Position numbers and translations under genes: made by a program
Assembly (NCBI GenBank): GCA_008931825.1
Contig: QXVZ01012577.1
Coordinates: 1 to 27,891, forward strand
DNA from: Phallusia fumigata
Taxonomy: Eukaryota > Chordata > Ascidiacea > Phlebobranchia > Ascidiidae
Length of the DNA stretch: 27,891 nt
Direction: 5' to 3'
Shown: piece after piece, positions 19,543 through 27,891 of the stretch
How positions within the stretch are numbered: the first letter of the stretch is position 1
How the letters are laid out: every line of letters begins with the position of its first letter
Notes under the pieces: model-generated
The model's database searches: none
The model's input: only the letters and a program-made list of their open reading frames with translations
Told to the model about the DNA's origin: nothing

Positions 19543-21762
19543 CGAATCACGCTTACCGCAGCTTACACAATATATTGCCGGAGGTTTAAACCATTTTCAA
19601 TTTCCAAAAGTTTTCATTCCTAAAATATTCGATAATCATGTTGTCCGTTAGAGAGTCCGATATTGCTCGTTATAATCAGTCTAGTTCGGACATAAATTTT
19701 AAATCTTTTTAACTGAACAAATACATATATAAGTAAACGTGAAAATGTGAGATAGTATGCGTCATTAGGGATTTCAAGTGCCAAGAGTTTCGATTTCTTT
19801 AAAGTTAATATTACGCAATAAGTTGTCACATATACTTCTTGACCGCATAACCGAGACAAAAAAGACATAAAAATTATTTCCAACGTGATAAGCATTTAAT
19901 TTTCATTTATTTTATTCTCAAAGATTAGCATTAAAAGCATAGGAACGCTGAAATGTCTGCACATAACCTAACTGTGAAAAGTCGAGAGAATAATTTCCTG
20001 TTAACAATTTTAGTTGCATAATTGCGCCAGCCGCATTGTCTATTTCTATACAATGGCCAGATTCAGACACCAACAGATCATCCGTAATTTAAGCTAAGGA
20101 CGAAACCGCTTTCAAAACCCCTATGTCAACAACTATCACAATAATTGATAGGATCCTCCGTGAGGTTAAAAATATCCTGGGGCTGTCAAACGGATGGGTG
20201 CAGCCGTGGAAGATATTGCGCAACGCATTTCAAATGCCTTGAGAGTATAAGGGCGATGATGTCATATAAGAAGCACATTTTTCAACGAACGCAGGCATCG
20301 GATGTTATATTGGTTTTATGAGTCACTAGTGGCATTTAATAAAGAACGTATTAACTGTAAGTGTAACGTGACAAAAAGCAACTATGTCATGATGAACGAC
20401 AGATTAGGTACAATTCTGGGAAAGACCGACTCAGCATTTAACGTGTAGGAGTTAAGCTAAAATTAATACCGAAACATTTTTTTAGCTTTAGCAATAGCAG
20501 TTTGTTTTGTCGCTGTTTTTAGACACAGTGAATAAAATTATCGACATTGTTTAAGACTGTATGTGCCTGAATGCGTAAAAAGGAACAGCAGCAATTATGT
20601 TAAGCGTGTACCTAAACGATCATGTAAATTTGGTAAAGAAGGAAATGGACTGGACCACTCAAAGTGCTTTATCAAACCAACAAATAACCTAAATATCCAA
20701 AATTACGTTGTTAGAAAGCGCGTTTTCAACCCTCTATATTGTGGCCTCAACAAATTGCTGGTAAAACTGCTTGTAAACGCGTTTCACTCCATTAGCGTAT
20801 ATATAAACCCTTGTTATGGCTACGTTATGCAATAACATCCTCTCTTGGCCCAATAAATCACATTTACACACCGGCAACTGACCCACAAAAAGCTTGTAAG
20901 ACCCGCAGTTCAAACACTACCGACCGTAAGGGCAACAAAGTGAGTTGCATCATCGCCGATAATGCGCGTTTCACGCAGGGAGAAACGTAACTTAGACGCA
21001 CTTGAAGCGATTTTACACCAATTGTGCGGCACCTGCGTTCCTGGCTACCGTCTCAATGACAAAACAACAACGCCAGTCCACAACAATGGCGCGGTTCGGT
21101 GCTTGTACGTATACAAGTAGATTGGGAAATTACTCAGCGAAATTTCCCGACCTTGAATGATATAAACACTGCCCTCGCCTACCTTTAAGAGGTACTTGTA
21201 CAAATCCAACTACTTTGTCTTTATTGTATTGCAAAAGTTATTTGAATGCAGTGATTGGCACGGGCAGGATCGGTAAACCGCAATTGCAAAAACGAGGAAA
21301 TAAAAAACTATTATCTTACACACAAGACACGGACTTGCAAAGTAGCCTAATTGAAAATGCCTGTAGGTGACAACTGTGATTGTCGAAACGTAAAAGTGGA
21401 TTCACCTCATATAAGTTCCTGGCAGTTATGTTTTAATTCAACATTAGTGTGTTTTTGTAAGTTGGCCGTGTCCATGTTAAACCCGACTTCATTCATAACT
21501 GTTTCGTCAAGAAATTGCCTAAACATCTTTCCAATGCAAACATCTGCGGTGCGAAATCTTTCGAACCTTTCAGTCACCATTCCCGTGTGGCGGTGAAAAT
21601 GCGGTCGAAGTCAAAAACAACAAGTTTTGGTTGCCTTGAGTGTCGAAGGCGTGTGAAAATGCACAGGGCGTTTCAAGTTCCTGTGCCGTGAGTAGTTTTT
21701 CATCTCACCTCTGTGATATGTCATACTTGGACTTTTGTCATCTTGTCTGTGTGTTTGTGCAG
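19543..21762. other. No supported gene
   Basis: Long AT-rich stretch with only short frames that lack domains or splice sites. If the IGFBP-gene model is right, it is intronic. Confidence 0.4.
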
Positions 21763-21798
21763 AGTCAAGCACAGATTAGAGCTAAAATGTCGTTTCCG
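21763..21798 (+). CDS. Predicted 36-bp micro-exon
   Basis: A strong acceptor (a T/G-rich tract ending TTTGTGCAG at 21762) and a near-consensus donor (TTTCCG|GTAAGT) bracket 36 bases. They are open in one frame as SQAQIRAKMSFP, phase 0 at both ends. It contains an ATG at 21787, so it could be a first coding exon after leader splicing. No domain is recognisable. Confidence 0.3.
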
Positions 21799-22254
21799 GT
21801 AAGTTACCATTACAACGGTCGCCACCATGGGTTTCAGGGTGACGTGGGAACGGACAAGGAAAAAAATCGAAACATAACTCGCAACAAATCAAATCATTTC
21901 GTCTGAGAGTATGATACAGCGTCAATTACAAAATGTATAAATAAAGGTTGGCTTAAATACTAAAAATTTGTAAATTTAAGGTCACATTAGATGGTTACAT
22001 AGACATGCACAAAAACTAAAACAAGGCATTAAAAAATACTTTTTTGTGAGGAAGAAATGACAACAATTTTGCAATTCATGCAATGGTAAAAAATACGCTT
22101 TGTTACGTCCACCTGTAAATAGTCCTAATATTTTTGGTATCAAATCTTTCACTAAGATGCAACACGTTAAACGATCAAGAGGGCGGTTGTTTTCTGTTTG
22201 TCACAAAACCTCAAAAACCACACAAACATTTTACTTTCCATTTCCTTGTCGCAG

Positions 22255-22315
22255 CAACATGTGCGGTCAAGTGGGGATACCAAAAATGGAAGTGCTTCTG
22301 GTGCAACACTGTCGG
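22255..22315 (+). CDS. Predicted short exon
   Basis: A strong acceptor (pyrimidine tract ending TTGTCGCAG at 22254) opens a Ser/Gly-rich frame starting QHVRSSGDTKNG. The frame continues in phase 0 from the micro-exon at 21763-21798. A GTTAAG donor at 22316 precedes a stop in the unspliced frame. Support is splice-signal geometry only. Confidence 0.25.
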
Positions 22316-23632
22316 GTTAAGCTGTTAAAGTCACGTCCGCCAAGTGCTTGCTCAGGCGGGGTTCGTTCGGGGCGAAAAACTGACCCCCTTACCCCGTTCT
22401 GAAGTACAAACCGCGCACCCTATCGAGATGAATATCGTCCAGAGTTTTTCGGCTTTGTGTATCGTTCCCACAAGGAACGCAAAACATCGTTTTGAGCCAC
22501 CTGCTATACTGGTAACACCACATGAATGAAAAATGGGGCTAATGGGTAATGGGTAGGAGTAAGCGTGGGTATCGCCCCACTTCGGGCGGGGTCGCGTGGG
22601 GGCCCGAGCCCCCGCAACGAAGGGGCGCGTTTGGGTTCGAGGGGGCACTTATACAATGGGTACAATGTAAATACAAGCTTGCATGGATTAAGAGGAGCGG
22701 TAGCGTCGGTTTTGTGACGCAACAGTGCCTTTTGCGACCCGGGAAATGTAACAGCGAAAGTGGAAGCGTTGTCAGCATCCAAACAGCCATAAAACCACTT
22801 GACCTCGGGTAAACCCGGGGTCTCTGCCAGGGGCTGGGTCTCACTCGTGCGTGTGGGAACATGCCAGCGAAATCCTGAACCAATTGTTTCACGTGGAGAC
22901 CCTCCCTTGCAACCCGGCCTGTATGATCGGGTCCAAATCGGGATAAGAAGTACAAACATCAGTAATAAGGGCCGCGCCCGAGGGGATAATACTTCCAGCA
23001 AGGAGCTTAGGGCTCGTGAAGCTTTATGGGGGCGGGAAGGGAAGCAGAGTAGGGAAGATTCGAGTGGCCATTAACCAAAAAAGTGAACAAAACTTGTCAA
23101 AAAATTTCCCGCCATCCGTTCCGCAAAACTCAGGCATGTGAAACCAAGAGCGTTTCGAACAACAGATACTGAGAAAACCACAAGTGATCTTCAATTTGAT
23201 AAAAGAACACAAAGCGTTTGGGGTTTACCTATTTACCTGTAGGTGTGTGTAATCCTCGACACATTTGACCTACTTGTAGGAGAAAACGCCACAAGCGTTA
23301 ACAAACAACCACAAAGATCTTCGTCCTATTTGCCTCCGCCGTCAGGTTTATACATTATACATTGCTATAAACTCCGTGGTTTGTGGTACGAATTGAAGCT
23401 TAGACTCAAATTGCTTTGTCAGGTAATCGAAAAGGCACTTGTAGCATGGGAAAGATACTTCACAATCGGAGGTGAAATACCAACACCTGTCGACAACCGC
23501 CTATAAGAATACAACCCTTCAAATATGTTCATTATGTTGTGCCATGAAATTTCAGATGCGACAATTTAATTGTTAAGAAACTGTACATTTTAAGCGATAT
23601 ATCGTCAATGGATTTTTGTTTTTATTTTTTAG
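22316..23632. other. No firmly supported gene; GC-rich island inside
   Basis: About 22540-23060 is GC-rich against AT-rich surroundings, with open frames on both strands explained by base composition. At 23424 an AG opens a short frame (VIEKALVAWERYF) that ends at 23503-23505; it might be a terminal exon but its partner is unknown. Confidence 0.35.
22575..22613. repeat. GC-rich hairpin element
   Basis: GGGGGC (22598-22603) pairs with GCCCCC (22608-22613) across CCGA, next to a second CCCC/GGGG pair at about 22575-22591. A TTCGA box B-like word follows near 22634. This suggests a dispersed structured repeat. Confidence 0.35.
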
Positions 23633-23720
23633 TGGCACAACCGGAAGAGGAACAATGTAAACCGGAATGCACGCGCGAGTTCTGTTCCGGAAGGAAGCGA
23701 CGCGCGATTTGCTCTGCAAG
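23633..23720 (+). CDS. Candidate second coding exon of the IGFBP-domain gene
   Basis: A long T-rich tract ends in AG at 23632, and a donor follows at CTGCAAG|GTGG. The 88-base exon fits the phase left by 16498: one carried G plus TG gives Val. It encodes a cysteine-rich stretch (QCKPECTREFC, then AICSA), as expected for a later part of a secreted cysteine-rich protein. The frame is the only open one with this composition. It lies 7.1 kb from the first exon with a gap in between, so the join is a hypothesis. It could instead belong to another secreted protein. Confidence 0.4.
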
Positions 23721-24216
23721 GTGGTTTGTCTTATTATTTTCCGCCAAGTTTATGTCAAACACCAACTATGTCAGATCCGAATCCTTCTGTTTAAAGCTGG
23801 TTTTGGGCAAAGCATATTGTTAAAACTGTTGAAACAATCGCGAAGAGAAAAAAGGGCACAACAACAAAATGCAAATTTGGCCTTTTTAGTTTTCGTCACA
23901 CTGTCAGAGCCGATCGAAAACCAGGATAAATAGGGGGAATTCCCGATTAATCACTATCGATTATGGAACTGGGACGGTTCGCCCGGCCTTCTGGCTACTG
24001 TCCAGCTTTGGGTCAATTACTTGAGATAAATGTCCGAACGGACACCAGGCAGAAAAATGCAAACAATCTTTCGCGATGGCTAAAAGGTTTCTGTAAAAAA
24101 GAAAACCAACAGGCTGTTTTTGTTGATCTAAGAAAATTTAGGGGTCAATGAGGTTTTCCGATGATGCGTCACACTTAATCTGTTGAGGCAATTTAATTTG
24201 CCACTTGAATTTCCAG

Positions 24217-24265
24217 GACTTTGTTGATTGGACGTTGGCGAAAAACATGCGGGCGAGCGGCATGA
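24217..24265 (+). CDS. Candidate last coding exon of the IGFBP-domain gene
   Basis: The acceptor TTGAATTTCCAG at 24216 is in phase with the exon ending at 23720. The frame reads a short basic end with one cysteine (LLIGRWRKTCG) and stops at TGA 24263-24265. The joined protein would be 292 residues. No AATAAA follows closely, which weakens the model. Confidence 0.25.
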
Positions 24266-25936
24266 AAGTCGTTGCATTATTAAACATGAGTGCCGTTCTA
24301 CAGCCTTGCATGACGCTATTGGTTATTAACTTAGTATCGCTAAAGTTGGGCCTAATACTGTCAAATTTTTGCTCATTTAACTTTCTATAAAATAGTTGCG
24401 AAAATCGCAAACCCAAAACACCAAATGCAGTTGTTTTTGGACGAATATAAAACGCACCTACAGCAGCACAACACAGCAACCACCACTACCACTAAAAATT
24501 GTGACCCTATGTTTTGGACAAAAAAATGCTTTTACGGTGTAGTATATGAGGGCAACGTGTTCCAGCATTTTTCACGGTGTAGTATACGTCCTCGTTTTTC
24601 GTTTTTTTAAGTGTTTGTTCAGTTACAGTTTCATTTTCTCGTGGCAAAGTGTAAGTTGAAAAACGTTATTTGCAAAAGAATTCCGCATAACTCTAAAAAT
24701 CCAGCGTTGATCTCGAAACGATAACTCAACTGCCACTTGAACCGCAATTTACACACTGAACGGAAAGCCGAAAATTTTGCACCCGTTCGTAAACCCAAGT
24801 TATCGATGCCCGAAATCAACCGGTCAATAGACTTCTGACAGGAGCCGTTAATAATCTTTACGTCCCGAAACTCAACAACGCCCAGAAAGGCGGTATATTC
24901 CGCACAGTAGCAGGGCCTATGGGGCTAATAGACGGCGGCATAAAAGACCATGAGTTTGGATAGAGATTAATTTGTTTCAATGCGAGTCCAATTCGCGTAT
25001 TTGGCAAACGCAAATACAGGTCCCGCGCGTCAGTGCCCGCTAACAGGCGCCGCATGGGGTCCAAACGCCCAGCCGTAACGTCGGGGCCCTACGAAAGATA
25101 GCACGCGATCTGGTTTACCTTTCTATTCCATCGCTATTGTTTTGCCTACGATTCTTGTCAAGGCACAAATAGGTGCTCGATCGTCATATCAAAGGCGTTG
25201 CGCGCGAGAACTGGTATTATTCGGTCAACAGCGGCGACGGGATACCCCCTCGGAGATGGAAGGACCCCCACGCGGGCTTTGGGCTTAGATCAGGCCGCCA
25301 AGGCGTAAACTTCTGTCAAAAGCCGTCAAGGCCTGCGACAGGTGGGCCTTAACCAGTTCGGGCCTGGATTTTGGACTTTCGTGCGCGCTAGAGTTATTAC
25401 AACCGCCAGTATCAATATGTATTATTGTCGGTTTGATACCGCTGTGAAGTTTCAAGTACTGGTCGCGCTTCACGAGTACAAAGGCCGATTCGTTCAGGTG
25501 CTCGAAATACCGGCACCGGCTTATATTACGAAACATCAACCCTGGGTGAAAGTACCTGAGTATATGGACTGTGTACTCTCGCAGAAGCAACGGCCTCGTT
25601 ATTAGCTTGTTGTTGTCGGCACACGACCGGTACCATGTCTGTTTACACGCCTGATCAAAGCGGGTTCCAAGCAAGCTTCGGGCGCTCAACCAAGGTGAAG
25701 ATTAAAAAAATCGCCGAAAACAAATAAAACAATTTCGCTTCTATGTAAGCATTGATATTTCGCTTTTGGCAAAATTAAAAAAACTCTACAAGGTTTGGAC
25801 AAAACCGACCCTGCGTTTTGCTGCACTAATAATGTTGCTTAAAGCGGTTTTCTAAACGAGCTTTGTACCTTCAACCATTGTAGCGCTATTGCTAATGGTA
25901 AGAAAATACATGACAGTACCGAGATATTCCTAACAT
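24266..25936. other. Unassigned region with competing open frames
   Basis: Frames are open on the minus strand at 24631-24890 and 25285-25689 and on the plus strand at 24829-24960 and 25342-25605. They conflict with one another and I could not match any to a family. A decayed mobile element or exons of an unrecognised gene are both possible. The direct repeat ACGGTGTAGTATA occurs at about 24534 and 24584. Confidence 0.3.
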
Positions 25937-26280
25937 TTATGTAAAAATCCAACATGAATCATCGAAGTAAATTTTCGTGGAAGTTAAGTTATTGCCAAGT
26001 TTGACTGCTCGTAGCGGGCTCGTTAACATACTTTTCAGGATGCAAGGCCGCCTATAACTGAGCGAAAGGGAAACTTTTAACATGCGATAAAACCAAGGAC
26101 GTGAACCGCAATGTAATCCTGAGTTTGCAGATTTCTCTCTTAAACTTTTAACGAGCTTGCGACAAATAGGATTTATTTCGGGCTTGAGGTTTTGCTGAAT
26201 GTGTAACCCCGGATCGTGCACGTCGAGATTCAAAGGATTATGATTCGAACCAAAGTCCTCTTTACCAAGATATGTAAATC
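25937..26280 (-). CDS. Probable terminal exon of an unknown minus-strand gene
   Basis: On the minus strand a textbook acceptor (GACTAAG branch-like word, then ACTTTCCTACACAG ending at 26281) opens a frame of about 113 codons to the TAA at 25937-25939. It starts FTYLGKEDFGSNHNP, followed by a polar stretch with charged helices (about residues 30-55). There is no Met near the start, so an upstream exon at higher coordinates is needed and was not found. The later part is less convincing and may be 3' UTR or intron read through. No domain is recognised. Confidence 0.4.
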
Positions 26281-26424
26281 CTGTGTAGGAAAGTTTTCTT
26301 AGTCGGCCTGTAGCTGTCTTTAGGTGTTAACAATGTCGAATAACTTCGAAAAACATTTAACCACACAAAGAACGTCGAAAAAACATTAAGAGTGGTACGT
26401 CACCGCGACCGGTTGTGGACATTT
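26281..26424. other. Short intergenic stretch
   Basis: A pyrimidine-rich AG (CTGTCTTTAG, near 26322) lies upstream of the candidate secreted-peptide start and could be a leader acceptor; nothing else is seen. Confidence 0.25.
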
Positions 26425-26715
26425 ATGTCGTCCTTAAAAATCGGGTTGTCTAGTGTTTGCTTAAAGTTGGCGCTGGAATATGTTTTGCTGTTGACTATCA
26501 CGTCACACGGCGCTTTATGCGAGCCGGAAATTTATGAATACGGCCAATAGCGACATCATGGCTAACATCGTGCGCGTTTTGCTGTCGCGGCGGGAATTCA
26601 GGAGCCCGTCGCTGGCAAACGGGTTTATCAATACAAACAAACTGAAGTTCGCTGCGATGACTTTCGACCAACTGCTTCAGTCGAAAAAGATTTTATCCAC
26701 ACAGCTTACTCTATA
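26425..26715 (+). CDS. Candidate short secreted-peptide gene with broken frame
   Basis: An ATG at 26425 opens a frame with a hydrophobic leader ending TITSHGALC (residues about 24-32) that stops at 26548-26550. The frame one base later is open from 26495 to the TAG at 26713-26715 and continues with a polar peptide holding two dibasic sites (SRR, SKK). It has GC-rich third codon positions unlike its surroundings. A single extra base, perhaps in the AAATTT run near 26528-26533, would join them into about 96 residues. AATAAA follows at about 26996. The minus strand is also open here, so strand is not settled. I recognise no peptide family. Confidence 0.25.
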
Positions 26716-26885
26716 GGCAACAATACTGAGGTAAAGCCGCTAAATCTTAAATTTTGTTTTCAAATTTTGCACAGTTTTGTTTCAGATTTTTGAATGTTTA
26801 CAGTCTAGTGCGTGATCTCGGTGAAACACAAGTCAACACTTTCCTGTTGAAAGTTGTAAAATTAACACACTTAAAGCAACTATTT

Positions 26886-26915
26886 AACAAACAAACAAAC
26901 AATCAATCAATCAAA
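26886..26915. repeat. Microsatellite (AAAC)n-(AATC)n
   Basis: About three AAAC repeats run into three AATC repeats. Confidence 0.85.
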
Positions 26916-27074
26916 GTAACACCTAAAGTTCGTTTCGTCCAAACAGTTTGTGCGCAAACACATAAACTCAGTATATTTATGGCACCCAATCGGTTAATAA
27001 AAAGCATCGGCACGCGACAGAGTTTAAATTTAACACCAACAGTCTGGTAAAGTTAAACAATCTCGCAACATAAA

Positions 27075-27106
27075 ACCCAAACCCTTTTATTTTAAGCCCA
27101 GATAGT
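27075..27106 (+). repeat. 32-bp exact duplicate, left of gap
   Basis: Identical to 27108-27139 across the N at 27107; a probable contig-end overlap. Confidence 0.85.
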
Positions 27107-27107
27107 N
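27107..27107. other. Assembly gap (single N)
   Basis: A single N between identical 32-bp stretches. Confidence 0.9.
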
Positions 27108-27139
27108 ACCCAAACCCTTTTATTTTAAGCCCAGATAGT
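27108..27139 (+). repeat. 32-bp exact duplicate, right of gap
   Basis: Identical to 27075-27106. Confidence 0.85.
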
Positions 27140-27240
27140 TTACGAGAGATTGAGTAAATCTACACCATGTTTTGGTGCTTTGTCATGCCCTTGTACCCCG
27201 CGCTATTATAAGCTCCCAACACTAAACAAACAAACCTATA

Positions 27241-27350
27241 TGGGGTAAGTTACCCTGGGGCACGAGCCTCACAGGCCCCCGGTCAAAGGGTAACCGGCAT
27301 GTGGTGTGGGGTTACTCCCCCTGGCTGACCTGTGATGGTCAGATAAGCAA
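27241..27350. repeat. GC-rich hairpin-forming element
   Basis: GTTACCC (27249-27255) pairs with GGGTAAC (27288-27294), with an inner GGGG/CCCC pair. A second GGGGTTACTCCCC follows. It is compositionally unlike its AT-rich surroundings and resembles a small dispersed or MITE-like repeat. Confidence 0.4.
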
Positions 27351-27891
27351 AAAACGTGAGGTTTGTTAGTGGTTAGCCGCGAGCTTGAAAGTTAAAGGCG
27401 ACCTTTTCGCGTTTGCTTTGTTGCAGGGTTCCATGTTGAGTTTGCTTTGTTTTAAAATGCCAATGCCGGTAGGTGGGAAAATGGTATAATATGTCACGAA
27501 TGTGGCTTTACAGGTTATTTTGATCAACTTGAATTATATTTCTACTTTCCAACTTTATGCAACATGGATGCGCAACCTTTATTTATCTATGGCCAAATAC
27601 AATTACCCAGATTAGACCGGGCCGCATTTTTATTTAACATTTCATAGTTTGGCTTAGTTTTGTTGCGTATCAAAACCTCTAATGTTCTGAAAATAAGAAA
27701 GAACTTTCTGTTTTTAAAGTAAAGAGTGAAACTCGTAAGCAAAGCGTTGTTCGTTGTACGATCCTGGCTGAATTTTACGTCATGCATAATAAACTAACAA
27801 ATCCACACCTCTCCGCAGACCGCATAATTTCTAATGGCGGTTTGTATTTGGCCAGCACACCCCTGGTATACACAATTAGCCTGTTTTTATT
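27351..27891. other. No supported gene
   Basis: AT-rich with one short minus-strand frame (27587-27787) that has no domain or splice support. Confidence 0.4.

Noticed and set aside
22504..23001. A 165-codon minus-strand frame in the GC-rich island
   Set aside because: Several frames on both strands are open here because the region is GC-rich and stop-poor; there is no domain or splice support.
1..27891. CRISPR arrays, bacterial operons or ribosome binding sites
   Set aside because: The splice signals and overall structure are eukaryotic and no spaced repeat array is present.

Overview
The window looks like nuclear DNA of a tunicate, most likely a Ciona species. The sequence is AT-rich, genes are split by short GT-AG introns (83 and about 200 bp), and there are no bacterial operon signals. 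Two copies of a repeat carry a 15-base match to the 16-nt Ciona trans-spliced leader as I remember it. Heterozygous-looking duplicates sit at assembly gaps. The genus is inferred; that this is a small-intron metazoan genome is better supported.

Bases 1-11370 form a tandem array of three related units. Unit A (1 to about 3840) starts inside the last part of an NB-ARC/TPR-type STAND ATPase gene, open to the window edge. Unit B (about 3998-5890) holds only a decayed 3' fragment of the same gene. Unit C (about 6200-11370) holds an almost complete gene: exon 1 at 6226-6322, an 83-bp intron, and exon 2 at 6406-9036 with Walker A, Walker B, a GxP motif and a C-terminal TPR-like region. Its frame is broken by one apparent extra T in a T6 run at 6855-6860. 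The 3' flanks of the units are also duplicated and contain the leader-like sequence and a tRNA-like box A. A stretch of unit A missing from unit C reappears at about 11890-12055.

Bases 11457-13600 hold no gene I can support. Around 13618 is a TATA box. Bases 13861-14901 and 14903-15935 are two near-identical copies on either side of a single N and are best read as unmerged overlapping contig ends (two haplotypes). The second copy continues into an exon (15757-16498) for a secreted protein with a signal peptide, a basic linker and an IGFBP-type cysteine domain. Phase-compatible later exons may lie at 23633-23720 and 24217-24265, which would make 16499-23632 a long intron.

Inside that interval is a likely minus-strand two-exon gene (19242 to 18531) of unknown function, a tRNA-like element (17964-18030), a paired CRE-like site, a second N gap flanked by a 118-bp exact repeat, and very short predicted exons near 21763 and 22255. 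The right end (24266-27891) is mostly unassigned. It has a plausible minus-strand exon (26280 to 25937), a candidate short secreted-peptide gene (26425-26715, frame broken), a microsatellite, a GC-rich hairpin element and a third N gap flanked by a 32-bp exact repeat.

The most interesting content is the fast-changing NB-ARC/TPR array. It resembles innate-immune STAND receptor clusters, and its intact member starts with a separately encoded short motif that resembles a RHIM-type amyloid signalling motif. That last reading is inference.
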